A stretch of DNA of 64,000 nucleotides from Actinoplanes sp. M2I2 (GTDB lineage: Bacteria > Actinomycetota > Actinomycetes > Mycobacteriales > Micromonosporaceae), in NCBI RefSeq assembly GCF_023544445.1, contig NZ_JALPVJ010000008.1:372001-436000 (forward strand), given 5' to 3'. The notes under the pieces are model-generated. The model was not told the DNA's origin and made no database searches. It was given only the letters and a program-made list of their open reading frames with translations. Shown piece after piece: positions 22,964 to 31,536 of this stretch (the first letter of the stretch is position 1; every line of letters begins with the position of its first letter). A program made the position numbers and the translations under genes.

Positions 22964-25636
22964 GTGACCGGTAGCGTCGGCTCGATGGTGCCGTCGTCCG
23001 TTCTTGCTGTGCTCGCCGAGCTTGCCCCGGCCGGTGGTGACCGGGTGCTGGACGTGGGGCGCGGTGGGCAGCCGGTCGTGTGGCTGGCGGACGCCGAGCG
23101 GGCGCCGCGGCGGAAAGAGGTCGACCGGCTCGCGGCGATCGGGGCGTTGCACCGCGAGGAGCGGCCGTTGCGCCGGGGCTGGGGCTTTCTGGCCGGGCGC
23201 ACCGAGATCGACGGGAAGCAGCGCAAGATCCGGGTGCCGCTGCTCAGCCAGCCGGTGCAGCTCGAGCGCGGGCTGCTGGGCTATCGGGTCGTGCCGGCCG
23301 GGGACGTCGAGATCACGCCGCTGATCGAGGATCGGGGGCTGGCCGCCGCGCTGGAGGCGGCGCCGGGTCTGGCCGGGCCCGGGTGGCTCGAGGCCACCGG
23401 CAGCCGGGCCTGGTTGTGGTCGGCGGCGCAGGCGACCGGGTTGCCGGTGGACGCGGTGGCGAGCGACCGGCGGTCGCCGGGTGACCGGGTCGTTCTCGTG
23501 CCGGAGGCCGCGCTCTTCGTGGTCCGCGATGTCTTCGGCGCGGGGCTCGCGGACAGCCTGCGCAGCTGGGCCGCGCGGGATCTGTCGGGCACCGCCCTGG
23601 CCGCGCTCTACGACTCCCGGGACGAGGGGAGCGGGAAAGCCGGGCGCCGCGGTGCGCCGGGCGGGCCCGTGCTGTCGCCCTTGCCGTTGAGTCAGGCGCA
23701 GGCCGAGGTGGTCGCCCGGGTCCGGGACGCGCCGATCACGGTGGTGTCGGGTCCGCCGGGCAACGGGAAGAGCCACACCGTCGTCGCGGCGGCCCTCGAG
23801 GTCGTGCACCGGGGCGGGTCGGTGCTGGTCGCGACGCAGTCGCCGCACGCGGCCGAGGTGCTGGCCCGGCTGCTGGAACGCTATCCGGGGCCCGTACCGG
23901 TGCTCTTCGGCGACGCCGGCCGCCGCGAGAGCCTGGCCGCCGACCTGACGGCGGGGCTGGACGAGGGCGCGTCCGACGACGACCTGCGGGCGGACGCCGA
24001 GGCCGTCCGGCGGGCGCACGACGCCGTACGGGACATCCGCGCCGGGCTGACCGCCGCGCTCGACCTCGAGGATCGGGCGGCCGAGCTGCCCGAGTGGCAA
24101 CCTCGCCTCACCGCGCTGGCCGCGGACGTGCCGGGTGCCTTCACCGGACGGGCCCGGCCGGCCCGGCTGGGGTGGTGGGCCCGGCGACGGCTGGGCGTGC
24201 GCAAAGGCGTACCGCCGGAAAGGGTGACCGATGCCTTCGCGGCGGCGACCGCGCAGCGGGCCGCGGCCCGTCTGGCCGCGACCGGCGGCACCGACCTGGA
24301 GTCGCAGTGGCGGGCGCTCGACGACGCCGAGGAGAAGCTGGCGGCGGCCGTCGGCGCGGCCATGCGGCGGGCCGCCCGCAGCCGTGAGCGGTGGGACCGC
24401 GCAGCCCGGCGGGGTGCAGCCGACCTGGCCACCGCGTTGCGAGCCGGCCGCAACCGTCGTCGCGAGCTGCTCGCCGGTCTGCGGGCCGAGCCCTTGGTAC
24501 GCGCTCTCCCGCTCTGGATCGGCACGGTGGCCGACGTCGAGGATCTGTTGCCGGCCATGCCCGGCCTGTTCGACCTCGTCGTGCTCGACGAGGCGTCCCA
24601 TGTGGACCAGGTGCGGGCGGCGCCGGTGCTGGCCCGGGCGTGCCGGGCGATGGTCGTCGGCGATCCGCGGCAGTTGCGGTTCGTCTCGTTCGTGAGCGAC
24701 GTCGACGTCGCCGAGGTGCTGCGCCGGCACGGGGCCGACGAGCGGCTCGACGTGCGCCGGGTGAGCGCGTACGACCTGGCCGCCGGGGCCGCGCCGGCGA
24801 CCTGGCTGGCCGAGCATCACCGCAGCGTGCCGCACCTCATCGGGTTCGCGGCCGGGCGCTTCTACGGCGATCGGATCGAGGTCCTCACCCGGACGCCGGC
24901 CACGGAGCGGGCCGACGCGATCGACATCGTGCGGGTGGCCGACGAGCTCCCGGCCGTCCTCAAGATCGTCGAGGAGGAGGCCGCGGCCGGCACCCTGGGG
25001 ATCGGCGTGATCACACCGTTCCGCCCGCAGGCCGACGCGCTCGAGGCCGCGCTGGTCGAGGCCTACCCGGTGGAGCGGATCGAGGAGCTCGGGCTGCGCA
25101 CCGGCACGGTGCACGCGTTCCAGGGCAGCGAGGCCGACGTCGTCATCGTCTCGCTGGGGCTGCTGCCGGGGGACCCGCCGGCCCGCCGCCGCTTCGTCGC
25201 CGACCCCAACCTGTTCACCGTCATGGTCACCCGGGCGCGGCGGCGGCTCGTCGTGGTGACCACCCTCGACCAGGCCGACGGATTGATCGGCGACTTCTTC
25301 CGGTACGCCGACGCGCCGCCCGGGATGTCCGGCGAGAAGCCGCCGACCGGCTGGGCGGCCGAGCTCGCGGCCGAGCTGAGCCGGCTCGACGTGGAGGTCC
25401 GGCCCGGGTACGCGGTGGGCCGCTGGACAATCGACCTCTGCATCGGCCCGCCCGGCAACGCGGTCGGCGTCCTGTGCGGACCGCACCCGGACGGCCCGGA
25501 GGCGCACCTGGCCCGGCAGCGGGCCCTCACCCAGAAGGGCTGGCGCCTGCGTGACGGCTTCGCCAGCCGGTGGTCCGGCGACCCGCGACGGGCGGCCCTG
25601 GAACTGGCGAGCGACCTGGGACGTGGCCGAACCTAG
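22964..25636 (+). CDS. SF1 (UPF1/DNA2-like) helicase with a nuclease-like C-terminal tail
   Basis: About 890 residues. A novel-looking N-terminal 230 residues precede the helicase core: Q-motif region PLSQAQAEVV, Walker A SGPPGNGKSHT (about 262-272), Walker B VVLDEASHVD (about 540), motif III GDPRQLRF, motif V TVHAFQGSEADVVIVSLG and motif VI VMVTRARRRLVVV. Residues about 790-890 resemble the Vsr/DUF559-type endonuclease fold often fused to such helicases (WTIDLCIGPPGNAVGVLCG, LTQKGWRLRDGFASRW). The usual acidic residue before the last strand's Gly is not evident, so the nuclease may be inactive. An ATG at 22985 is an alternative start. Lies beside the XRE/PIN pair, so a defence role is possible. 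Confidence 0.83.
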   Translation: MTGSVGSMVPSSVLAVLAELAPAGGDRVLDVGRGGQPVVWLADAERAPRRKEVDRLAAIGALHREERPLRRGWGFLAGRTEIDGKQRKIRVPLLSQPVQLERGLLGYRVVPAGDVEITPLIEDRGLAAALEAAPGLAGPGWLEATGSRAWLWSAAQATGLPVDAVASDRRSPGDRVVLVPEAALFVVRDVFGAGLADSLRSWAARDLSGTALAALYDSRDEGSGKAGRRGAPGGPVLSPLPLSQAQAEVVARVRDAPITVVSGPPGNGKSHTVVAAALEVVHRGGSVLVATQSPHAAEVLARLLERYPGPVPVLFGDAGRRESLAADLTAGLDEGASDDDLRADAEAVRRAHDAVRDIRAGLTAALDLEDRAAELPEWQPRLTALAADVPGAFTGRARPARLGWWARRRLGVRKGVPPERVTDAFAAATAQRAAARLAATGGTDLESQWRALDDAEEKLAAAVGAAMRRAARSRERWDRAARRGAADLATALRAGRNRRRELLAGLRAEPLVRALPLWIGTVADVEDLLPAMPGLFDLVVLDEASHVDQVRAAPVLARACRAMVVGDPRQLRFVSFVSDVDVAEVLRRHGADERLDVRRVSAYDLAAGAAPATWLAEHHRSVPHLIGFAAGRFYGDRIEVLTRTPATERADAIDIVRVADELPAVLKIVEEEAAAGTLGIGVITPFRPQADALEAALVEAYPVERIEELGLRTGTVHAFQGSEADVVIVSLGLLPGDPPARRRFVADPNLFTVMVTRARRRLVVVTTLDQADGLIGDFFRYADAPPGMSGEKPPTGWAAELAAELSRLDVEVRPGYAVGRWTIDLCIGPPGNAVGVLCGPHPDGPEAHLARQRALTQKGWRLRDGFASRWSGDPRRAALELASDLGRGRT

Positions 25637-25674
25637 GGCGCGTGGCCACGCCGCCGGCCGGACGGCGACCCGCT

Positions 25675-26178
25675 TCAGGTGCGCCGGGGCAGCTCGTGCA
25701 GCGTCACCTCGGTCAGCTTGCCCGACTCGACGACGGCCGTCTGATAGGTGGCGAACGGCTGCCGGCGCCGGTCGGTCGGTGACCCGGGGTTGAGCAGCCG
25801 CAGACCCGAGGCCGCCGTCGTGTCCCAGGGGATGTGCGAGTGCCCGAAGACGAGCAGGTCGGCATCGGGGAAGCGGGCCGCGCACCGCTCGGTGCGACCG
25901 GTGGACGCCCCGGTCTCGTGCACCACCGCCAGTCGCAGCCCGTCCAGTTCGGCGTACGCGATCTCGGGAAGACGGGCCCGCAGCGCCGCCCCGTCGTTGT
26001 TGCCGTAGCACGCGATCAGCCGCCGCGACCGTGCCTCGAAGGCGTCCAGCGCGGCCTCGTCCACCCAGTCCCCGGCGTGCACCACGACGTCGGCGGCGTC
26101 GATCGCCGCCCACAGTGGCGGTGGCAGATCACGGGCGCGCTTGGGCAGGTGGGTGTCGCTCGTGAGGACCAGCCGCAT
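25675..26178 (-). CDS. YfcE/MJ0936-type metallophosphoesterase
   Basis: 167 residues from ATG 26178. The phosphoesterase motifs are complete: DTHLP (D-x-H), HAGDWVD (GD-x), CYGNND (GNxD, written GNND), VVHETG (H) and VFGHSHIP (GH-x-H), binding two metals. Members hydrolyse phosphodiesters such as cyclic nucleotides or bis-pNPP in vitro; the natural substrate is unknown. Convergent with the helicase gene (38-bp gap). Confidence 0.9.
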   Translation of the reverse strand: MRLVLTSDTHLPKRARDLPPPLWAAIDAADVVVHAGDWVDEAALDAFEARSRRLIACYGNNDGAALRARLPEIAYAELDGLRLAVVHETGASTGRTERCAARFPDADLLVFGHSHIPWDTTAASGLRLLNPGSPTDRRRQPFATYQTAVVESGKLTEVTLHELPRRT

Positions 26179-26204
26179 CGGTCCAGGATAGGAAACAATC
26201 TTTC

Positions 26205-26282
26205 GGGAAGCGCTCTCCGGACCAAGATCGACCGAATTGCCGGGCATGCCGTTTGTGCTGAACTGCGCCGGAACCGGTTCCG
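26205..26282. promoter_or_regulatory. Two LacI-type palindromes in the 375-bp gap before the discoidin gene
   Basis: GGGAAGCGCTCTCC (26205-26218) and the perfect palindrome CGGAACCGGTTCCG (26269-26282) both have the central CG step typical of LacI/GalR operators. They lie between the divergent metallophosphoesterase and discoidin genes. A smaller palindrome GTTCCGGAAC is at 26407-26416. Confidence 0.5.
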
Positions 26283-26464
26283 AGATCGGTGTTATCGGGC
26301 TCCGCCTCGGCGGTGCCGACGATGGTCGTACAGCATCGACCAGGTCTTATGCCCGAACGGGCAACACGCCGGGCCGGAGCTTTGTGACAACCGCAAGTCC
26401 TTCGAAGTTCCGGAACCGTGTTCATCTATGGACAGCTGATGAACGCATCCTTAGCGTCGGTCCC

Positions 26465-26480
26465 GGGGGAGCGCTCTCCC
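26465..26480. promoter_or_regulatory. CebR-like operator (GGGAGCGCTCTCCC) before the discoidin gene
   Basis: The core GGGAGCGCTC with TCCC on the right differs by little from the TGGGAGCGCTCCCA box bound by the LacI-family repressor CebR in streptomycetes. It is 74 nt upstream of the ATG at 26554, a usual repressor position. A second short inverted repeat, CCTCGC-t-GCGAGG, follows at 26479-26491. Confidence 0.6.
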
Positions 26481-26553
26481 TCGCTGCGAGGAGAGATCGG
26501 TCTTCCCTAGGGCGCAAGAGTCCCCCTTGCGCATCCCCGCCCAAGGAGAAGCA

Positions 26554-28785
26554 ATGACCATCCCCGTCTCCTCCGCACCCGAGCGGAGACGCTCCCCCTG
26601 GCGCCTCGCCGCGATCAGCGGCCTGGTCGCCACCGTCGTCGCGGGTTACGCCGCTGCCACCGCCGTCGGCGCCAGCGCCGCGGAAACTCTGCTGTCCCAG
26701 GGCAAGCCGGCCACGGCGTCGTCCACCGAGGCCGCCGGCGCCTACGCCGCGGCCGAAGCCGTCGACGGCAACGCCGGCACCCGCTGGGCCTCGGCGTTCA
26801 GCGACCCGCAGTGGCTGCAGGTCGACCTGGGCAGCTCGCAGGCGATCAATCGCGTCGAGCTCAACTGGGAGACCGCCGCGGCCAAGGCGTTCCAGATCCA
26901 GGTCTCGGACAACGCGAGCAGCTGGACCAGCATCTACTCGACCACCACGTCGGCCGGGGGCAACCAGTCCCTCACGGTCAACGGCACCGGGCGCTACGTG
27001 CGGATGTACGGCACCCAGCGCACCACCGGCTACGGCTACTCGCTCTGGGAGTTCAAGGTCTACGGCGGCACCACGACCACTCCGCCCACCACTCCGCCGC
27101 CGACCACGCCGCCGCCCACCGGGGATCCCGTCCCCGCCGGTGGCAGCCTCGGCGCCAACGTGGTGGTCTTCGACCCGTCGATGTCCAGCGCGAGCATCCA
27201 GGCGCGGGCCGACCAGATCTTCCAGCAGCAGGAGAAGGCGCAGTTCGGCACCGGGCGCTACGTGCTGGCGTTCAAGCCGGGCACCTACAACGGCCTGAAC
27301 ATCCAGGTCGGCTTCTACACCTCGGTCGTCGGCCTCGGGCAGAACCCGCAGGACGTACGGATCAACGGTGACATCACCGTCGACGCCGGCTGGTTCCAGG
27401 GCAACGCCACCCAGAACTTCTGGCGCAGCACCGAGAACGTGTCGGTCTACCCGGTGAACGGGGCCAACCGCTGGGCCGTCTCGCAGGCCGCCCCGTTCCG
27501 CCGCATGGACATCCACGGCGATCTGAACCTGGCCCCCAACGGGTACGGCTGGGCGTCCGGCGGCTACATCTCGGACTCCCGGATCACCGGCACCGAGGGC
27601 CAGTACTCGCAGCAGCAGTGGTTCACCCGCAACAGCACGATCGGCTCGAACAGCAACGCGGTGTGGAACCAGACGTTCGTCGGTGTGCAGGGCGCCCCGG
27701 CGGCCAGCTACCCGACCCCGCCGTACACGGTCATCCCGAACACCCCGGTGATCCGGGAGAAGCCGTACCTCTACCAGACCGGTGGCGACTACGCGGTCTT
27801 CGTGCCCAGCCTGCAGACCAACGTGACCGGCGCGACCTGGCTCAACGGCAACACCCCGGGTACGAGCATCCCGCTCAGCCAGTTCTACGTGGCCAAGCCC
27901 GGTGACAGCGCCGCGCGGATCAACCAGGCGCTGGCCCAGGGCCTCAACCTGATCTTCCAGCCCGGCATCTACCACATCAACCAGACGATCAACGTGAACC
28001 GGGCGAACACCGTGGTCCTCGGCCTCGGCTACGCCACGATCATCCCGGACAACGGCGTCACCGCCATGCAGGTGGCCGACGTGGACGGGGTGAAGCTCGC
28101 CGGCCTGCTCTTCGACGCGGGCACCACCAACTCGCCCAACCTGCTGGTCATGGGCCCCAACGGCTCGGCGGCCAACCACGCCGGCAACCCGTCGACGGTC
28201 CAGGACGTGTTCTTCCGGATCGGCGGCTACATCGCCGGCAAGGCCACGAACAGCCTGCTCGTCAACAGCAACAACGTGATCATCGACCACATCTGGGCCT
28301 GGCGGGCCGACCACGGCAACGCCGGCACCTACGGCTGGACGATCAACACGGCCGACAGCGGCCTGATCGTCAACGGCAACAACGTGACCGCGTACGGCCT
28401 GTTCGTCGAGCACTACCAGAAGACCGAGGTCCTCTGGAACGGCAACGGCGGCCGCACCTACTTCCTGCAGAACGAGCAGCCGTACGACCCGCCGTCCAAC
28501 GCCGCGTGGCGCAGCGACGGCGTCCTCGGCTACCCGGCCTACAAGGTGGCCGACAGCGTGCAGACCCACGAGGCGTGGGCGATGGGCAGCTACGCCTTCT
28601 TCCAGGACAACCCGGCGGTGCACTCGGCCAACGGTTTCCAGGCCCCGACCCACGGCGGCGTGAAGTTCCACAACATCTTCACGATCTCACTGGCCTCGGG
28701 CACGATCGACCACGTGGTCAACAACATCGGCGCTCCGGCTCAGGCCAGCAACGTCGTACCGTCCACAGTGACCAACTTCCCGTGA
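26554..28785 (+). CDS. Secreted discoidin (F5/8 type C) and beta-helix protein, probable carbohydrate-active
   Basis: 743 residues, ATG at 26554 preceded by AAGGAGAA. Signal peptide to about residue 45 (LAAISGLVATVVAGYAAATA). A CBM32/F5-8-C domain spans about 50-175 (ATASSTEAAGAYAAAEAVDG, RWASAFSDPQWLQVDLGS). A Thr/Pro linker (TTTPPTTPPPTTPPP) leads to a 540-residue Asn/Gly-rich right-handed beta-helix region with repeated INQTINVNRANTVVLGLG-type turns, like GH55/pectate-lyase folds. The family is sometimes labelled 'adenylyl cyclase', which the sequence does not support. It probably binds or cleaves plant or fungal polysaccharide outside the cell. LacI-type palindromes upstream agree with sugar control. 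Confidence 0.82.
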   Translation: MTIPVSSAPERRRSPWRLAAISGLVATVVAGYAAATAVGASAAETLLSQGKPATASSTEAAGAYAAAEAVDGNAGTRWASAFSDPQWLQVDLGSSQAINRVELNWETAAAKAFQIQVSDNASSWTSIYSTTTSAGGNQSLTVNGTGRYVRMYGTQRTTGYGYSLWEFKVYGGTTTTPPTTPPPTTPPPTGDPVPAGGSLGANVVVFDPSMSSASIQARADQIFQQQEKAQFGTGRYVLAFKPGTYNGLNIQVGFYTSVVGLGQNPQDVRINGDITVDAGWFQGNATQNFWRSTENVSVYPVNGANRWAVSQAAPFRRMDIHGDLNLAPNGYGWASGGYISDSRITGTEGQYSQQQWFTRNSTIGSNSNAVWNQTFVGVQGAPAASYPTPPYTVIPNTPVIREKPYLYQTGGDYAVFVPSLQTNVTGATWLNGNTPGTSIPLSQFYVAKPGDSAARINQALAQGLNLIFQPGIYHINQTINVNRANTVVLGLGYATIIPDNGVTAMQVADVDGVKLAGLLFDAGTTNSPNLLVMGPNGSAANHAGNPSTVQDVFFRIGGYIAGKATNSLLVNSNNVIIDHIWAWRADHGNAGTYGWTINTADSGLIVNGNNVTAYGLFVEHYQKTEVLWNGNGGRTYFLQNEQPYDPPSNAAWRSDGVLGYPAYKVADSVQTHEAWAMGSYAFFQDNPAVHSANGFQAPTHGGVKFHNIFTISLASGTIDHVVNNIGAPAQASNVVPSTVTNFP

Positions 28786-28804
28786 CCGATCCTTCCTGAA
28801 CGAC

Positions 28805-28839
28805 GCGACGCCGCGGGCCTGTCCCGCGGCGTCGCCCTT
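28805..28839 (+). terminator. Strong intrinsic terminator of the discoidin gene
   Basis: 13-bp perfect stem GCGACGCCGCGGG/CCCGCGGCGTCGC with loop CCTGT, followed by CCTTTT. It is one of the few hairpins in the window with a T-run. Confidence 0.85.
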
Positions 28840-28840
28840 T

Positions 28841-29205
28841 TCACGGCGCGGCCACCTGCCACAAGGAACTGACCGGCATGGCCCGAAGTTTGGGACCGAA
28901 CGGCAGCGTCGACGTGCCGGTATACAGGACGATCCCGGCGATGAAGTCCTCTCCGAGGCGATCGCTCAACCGGCGTAGTCCGCGGAAGTCGTCCGCTCGC
29001 ACCGTCGAGGCGGCCTTCACCTCGATCCCGACGACTTGCCCGGATCGGCTTTCCCGTACGGCGTCGACCTCGTATCGGTCTCGATCTCGGTAGTGGGACA
29101 AGTCGGCCCGCTGCCTCGACCACGTGAGCTGACGAGCCAGTTCGGAGATCACGAACGACTCGAGCAGGGGTCCGAACGGCGCTCCCGGTCTCAGTAGTCC
29201 AGCAA
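28841..29205 (-). pseudogene. Truncated DUF4143/AAA ATPase gene (C-terminal part only)
   Basis: The leftward frame from about 29205 gives GLLRPGAPFGPLLESFVISE, then HYRDRDRYEVDAVRESRSG, VGIEVKAASTVRADDFRGL and GIVLYTGTSTLPFG. This is the DUF4143 restriction-endonuclease-like C-terminus (E-VD...EVK) of actinobacterial AAA_14 ATPases, which are normally about 400 residues. The ATPase domain and first part of DUF4143 are absent. Homology stops where a 23-bp tandem array begins. An internal ATG/GTG could still allow a 103-residue product, but function is doubtful. Confidence 0.78.
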
Positions 29206-29206
29206 A

Positions 29207-29313
29207 CTTTCGATCTGCGAGGGGTGACGCTTTCGATTTGCGGGCCTACCGACTTTCGATTTGCGGGCTTCGGTTCTTTCGATTTGCGGGCGGGTGCGCC
29301 TGACATCTGCGGA
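29207..29313. repeat. 23-bp period tandem repeat array
   Basis: CTTTCGATTTGCGGG recurs at 29230, 29253 and 29276 with exact 23-bp spacing. A variant copy (CTTTCGATCTGCGAG) begins at 29207 and a decayed one at 29299. The 8-bp spacers differ. The period is not a multiple of three, so it is not coding. The array abuts the breakpoint of the truncated DUF4143 gene. Confidence 0.85.
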
Positions 29314-29363
29314 CTGGCTGAAGACGATCGGGCGTGGCGTCGGGGGAGTCGCTGCTTCGGAGG

Positions 29364-30350
29364 TCACAGCTCCCCGGAACCTCGCGGGATCAGGGTCGTG
29401 GGGATTCTGATCTCGCGGGGTGGGCCGGCGTAGCCGTCGATGCGCTCGAAAAGGGCCGCGGCGGCGGTGCGGCCCATCCGGACCGGGTCCTGGGCGATCA
29501 CGGTCACCGGCGGGTCGAGCAGGTCGGCCAGGGGGAAGTCGTCAAAGCCGACGAGGGCCACCGAGTGTTCGCGGCCGAGGCGGCGCAGGGCCCGGACGGC
29601 CCCGATGGTGACCATGCTCTGCGTGGTGAACAGAGCCGTCGGCGGATTCGGGCCGCGCAGCAGACCGACGGCGGCCCTCTCGGCGTCGGTCGGATCGTGC
29701 AGATCGTGCACCGCCGGGCCGGGGGTGCGGCCGAGCGCGCGCAGGTAGCCGCGATGACGTTCGCGGGTGGTGGACAGCAGCCGGCGGCCACCCAGGTAGC
29801 CGATGCGCCGGTGGCCCTGGGCGATCAGGTGGCGTACGCCGCCGGCCGCCCCGGAGACGTTGGTCGAGACCACGGAATCGCCCCTGATCCCGGCCGGGAC
29901 GCGATCGACGAAGACGACCGGCATGCCCGCGTACGCCCGGAGGTGTCCCAGGTCGCCGCCGGTCGGAGCGAGGATCAGGCCGTCCGTCTGGCGCTCCGCC
30001 AAGGCCTCGGCGAGCGCGTGTTCCCGTACCGGATCCTGGTCGAGGCTGCCGGTGAGCACGTGGATGCCGCGGGCACGGGCCTGGTCCTCGACGGCCCGGT
30101 GCAGCGCGGCCGAGAAGGGGTGGGACACGTCGTCGAGGAGCACGCCGATCGTCCGGGTGCGACGGTCGTTGCGGCGCAGCATGCTCGCGCCGAGGTGTGG
30201 CCGGTAGTCCAGGGACTCGACCGCGGCGTGCACCTTCGCGACCAGGTCGGGCGCCACGGTCGTCTCTCCGTTGACCACCCGCGACACCGTCTTGAGACTG
30301 ACCCCGGCGGTGCGGGCGACGTCGTTCATGGTGGGCCGCTGAGGCGTCAT
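29364..30350 (-). CDS. LacI-family repressor of the adjacent sugar ABC operon
   Basis: 328 residues with a LacI helix-turn-helix (TMNDVARTAGVSLKTVSRVV), hinge helix and periplasmic-binding-like sensor (IGVLLDDVSHPFSAALHRAV, ALVGFDDFPLADLL). Transcribed away from an FrcBCA-type ABC transporter, with palindromic operators in the 133-bp gap. It very likely represses that operon and is released by the transported sugar or its phosphate. Confidence 0.92.
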   Translation of the reverse strand: MTPQRPTMNDVARTAGVSLKTVSRVVNGETTVAPDLVAKVHAAVESLDYRPHLGASMLRRNDRRTRTIGVLLDDVSHPFSAALHRAVEDQARARGIHVLTGSLDQDPVREHALAEALAERQTDGLILAPTGGDLGHLRAYAGMPVVFVDRVPAGIRGDSVVSTNVSGAAGGVRHLIAQGHRRIGYLGGRRLLSTTRERHRGYLRALGRTPGPAVHDLHDPTDAERAAVGLLRGPNPPTALFTTQSMVTIGAVRALRRLGREHSVALVGFDDFPLADLLDPPVTVIAQDPVRMGRTAAAALFERIDGYAGPPREIRIPTTLIPRGSGEL

Positions 30351-30365
30351 GCATCAACCTCCGTC

Positions 30366-30390
30366 GATGTTGATCACTCAATGCAACATC
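30366..30390. promoter_or_regulatory. Inverted repeat next to the lacI start
   Basis: Arms GATGTTG (30366-30372) and CAACATC (30384-30390) flank 11 bases, 15 bp from the repressor start. A possible autoregulatory site. Confidence 0.4.
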
Positions 30391-30404
30391 TTGGAAACCC
30401 ATTG

Positions 30405-30450
30405 TTGACACGCGGTGACTACGAGCGTCTACTGCCAGACAACGTTGTCT
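30405..30450 (+). promoter_or_regulatory. Sugar ABC operon promoter and operator
   Basis: A perfect -35 TTGACA (30405-30410), a 17-bp spacer and -10 TCTACT (30428-30433) are followed at once by the perfect 14-bp palindrome AGACAACGTTGTCT (30437-30450), which would cover the start site. This is a textbook LacI-type repression layout. Confidence 0.8.
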
Positions 30451-30483
30451 CTCAATTTCTGCTAAATCGGTTTGGAGGGGATC

Positions 30484-31533
30484 ATGCGCGATCCCACCAT
30501 GTCCCGGGCCGGAAGGATGGTGGCCGCCGGCTGCGTGCTGACCCTGGCGCTGGGCTCGGCCGCCGCCTGCAACAGAGGCTCGGGGGAGGACATCGTCGGG
30601 CTGATCACCAAGACCGACACGAACCCGTTCTTCGTCCAGATGAGAGAGGGCGCCCAGGGCGCCGCCACGTCGCAGGGTGTCGAGCTGCAGAGCTTCGCCG
30701 GCAAGCAGGACGGGGACAACGAGGCCCAGGTCCAGGCCATCGAGAACCTCATGTCCTTCGGAGCCAAGGGCTTCTTGATCACGCCGAACGACTCGAAGGC
30801 GATCGTGCCCTCGATCGACAAGGCGCACGAGCTCGACATGCTGGTGATCGCGCTGGACACGCCGGTCGATCCGCCCGACGCCGCCGACGCCACCTTCGCC
30901 ACCGACAACTACCAGGCCGGCAAGCTGATCGGGCAGTGGGCCAAGGCCAAGTTCGAGAAGGACGGCAAACAGGCGAAGATCGCCATGCTCGATCTCAACG
31001 CCAACCAGGTCTCCGTCGACGTCAAACGCGACCAGGGCTTCCTCGACGGCTTCGGCATCGATGTCGGCGATCCCAACCGCATCGGCGACGAGAACGACCC
31101 GCGGATCGCCGGTCACGACGTCACCGACGGCGCCGAGGAGGGCGGCCGGACCGCCATGGAGAACCTGCTCCAGAAGGACGCGACGATCAACCTGGTCTAC
31201 ACGATCAACGAGCCCGCGGCGGCCGGTGCCTACGAGGCGCTCAAGTCGGCCGGGCGCGAGAGGGACACCGTCATCGTCTCGATCGACGGCGGCTGCCCGG
31301 GTGTCGACAACGTCTCCAAGGGCGTCATCGGCGCCACCTCGATGCAGTTCCCGCTCAAGATGGCCCAGCTCGGCGTCGAGGCCATCGCGCGGTTCGCCCA
31401 GGACGGCACCAAGCCGCAGGCGACCGAGGGCAAGGACTTCGTCGACACCGGAACGGACCTGATCACCGACGACCCGCAGGCCGGCGTGGAGTCCAAGGAC
31501 TCCGCGTGGGGCAAGCAGAACTGCTGGGGCTGA
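30484..31533 (+). CDS. Sugar ABC transporter substrate-binding lipoprotein (FrcB-type)
   Basis: 349 residues from the ATG at 30484 (GGAGGGG just upstream). Lipoprotein leader with lipobox LGSAAAC. Periplasmic-binding domain of the ribose/fructose class (VGLITKTDTNPFFVQMREGA, ENLMSFGAKGFLITPNDS, YTINEPAAAGAYEALKSAG, IDGGCPGVDNVSKG). First gene of a repressor-controlled operon with permease and ATPase. The single-domain ATPase partner points to the FrcBCA group (fructose, ribose or mannose), but the sugar is not certain. Confidence 0.9.
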   Translation: MRDPTMSRAGRMVAAGCVLTLALGSAAACNRGSGEDIVGLITKTDTNPFFVQMREGAQGAATSQGVELQSFAGKQDGDNEAQVQAIENLMSFGAKGFLITPNDSKAIVPSIDKAHELDMLVIALDTPVDPPDAADATFATDNYQAGKLIGQWAKAKFEKDGKQAKIAMLDLNANQVSVDVKRDQGFLDGFGIDVGDPNRIGDENDPRIAGHDVTDGAEEGGRTAMENLLQKDATINLVYTINEPAAAGAYEALKSAGRERDTVIVSIDGGCPGVDNVSKGVIGATSMQFPLKMAQLGVEAIARFAQDGTKPQATEGKDFVDTGTDLITDDPQAGVESKDSAWGKQNCWG

Positions 31534-31536
31534 CCA

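Noticed and set aside
22892..26113. Minus-strand open frame of about 1070 codons opposite the helicase
   Set aside because: No motif, and composition typical of antisense of a high-GC gene.
29207..29313. CRISPR-like array
   Set aside because: 15-bp repeats with 8-bp spacers are far too short, and no cas genes are nearby.
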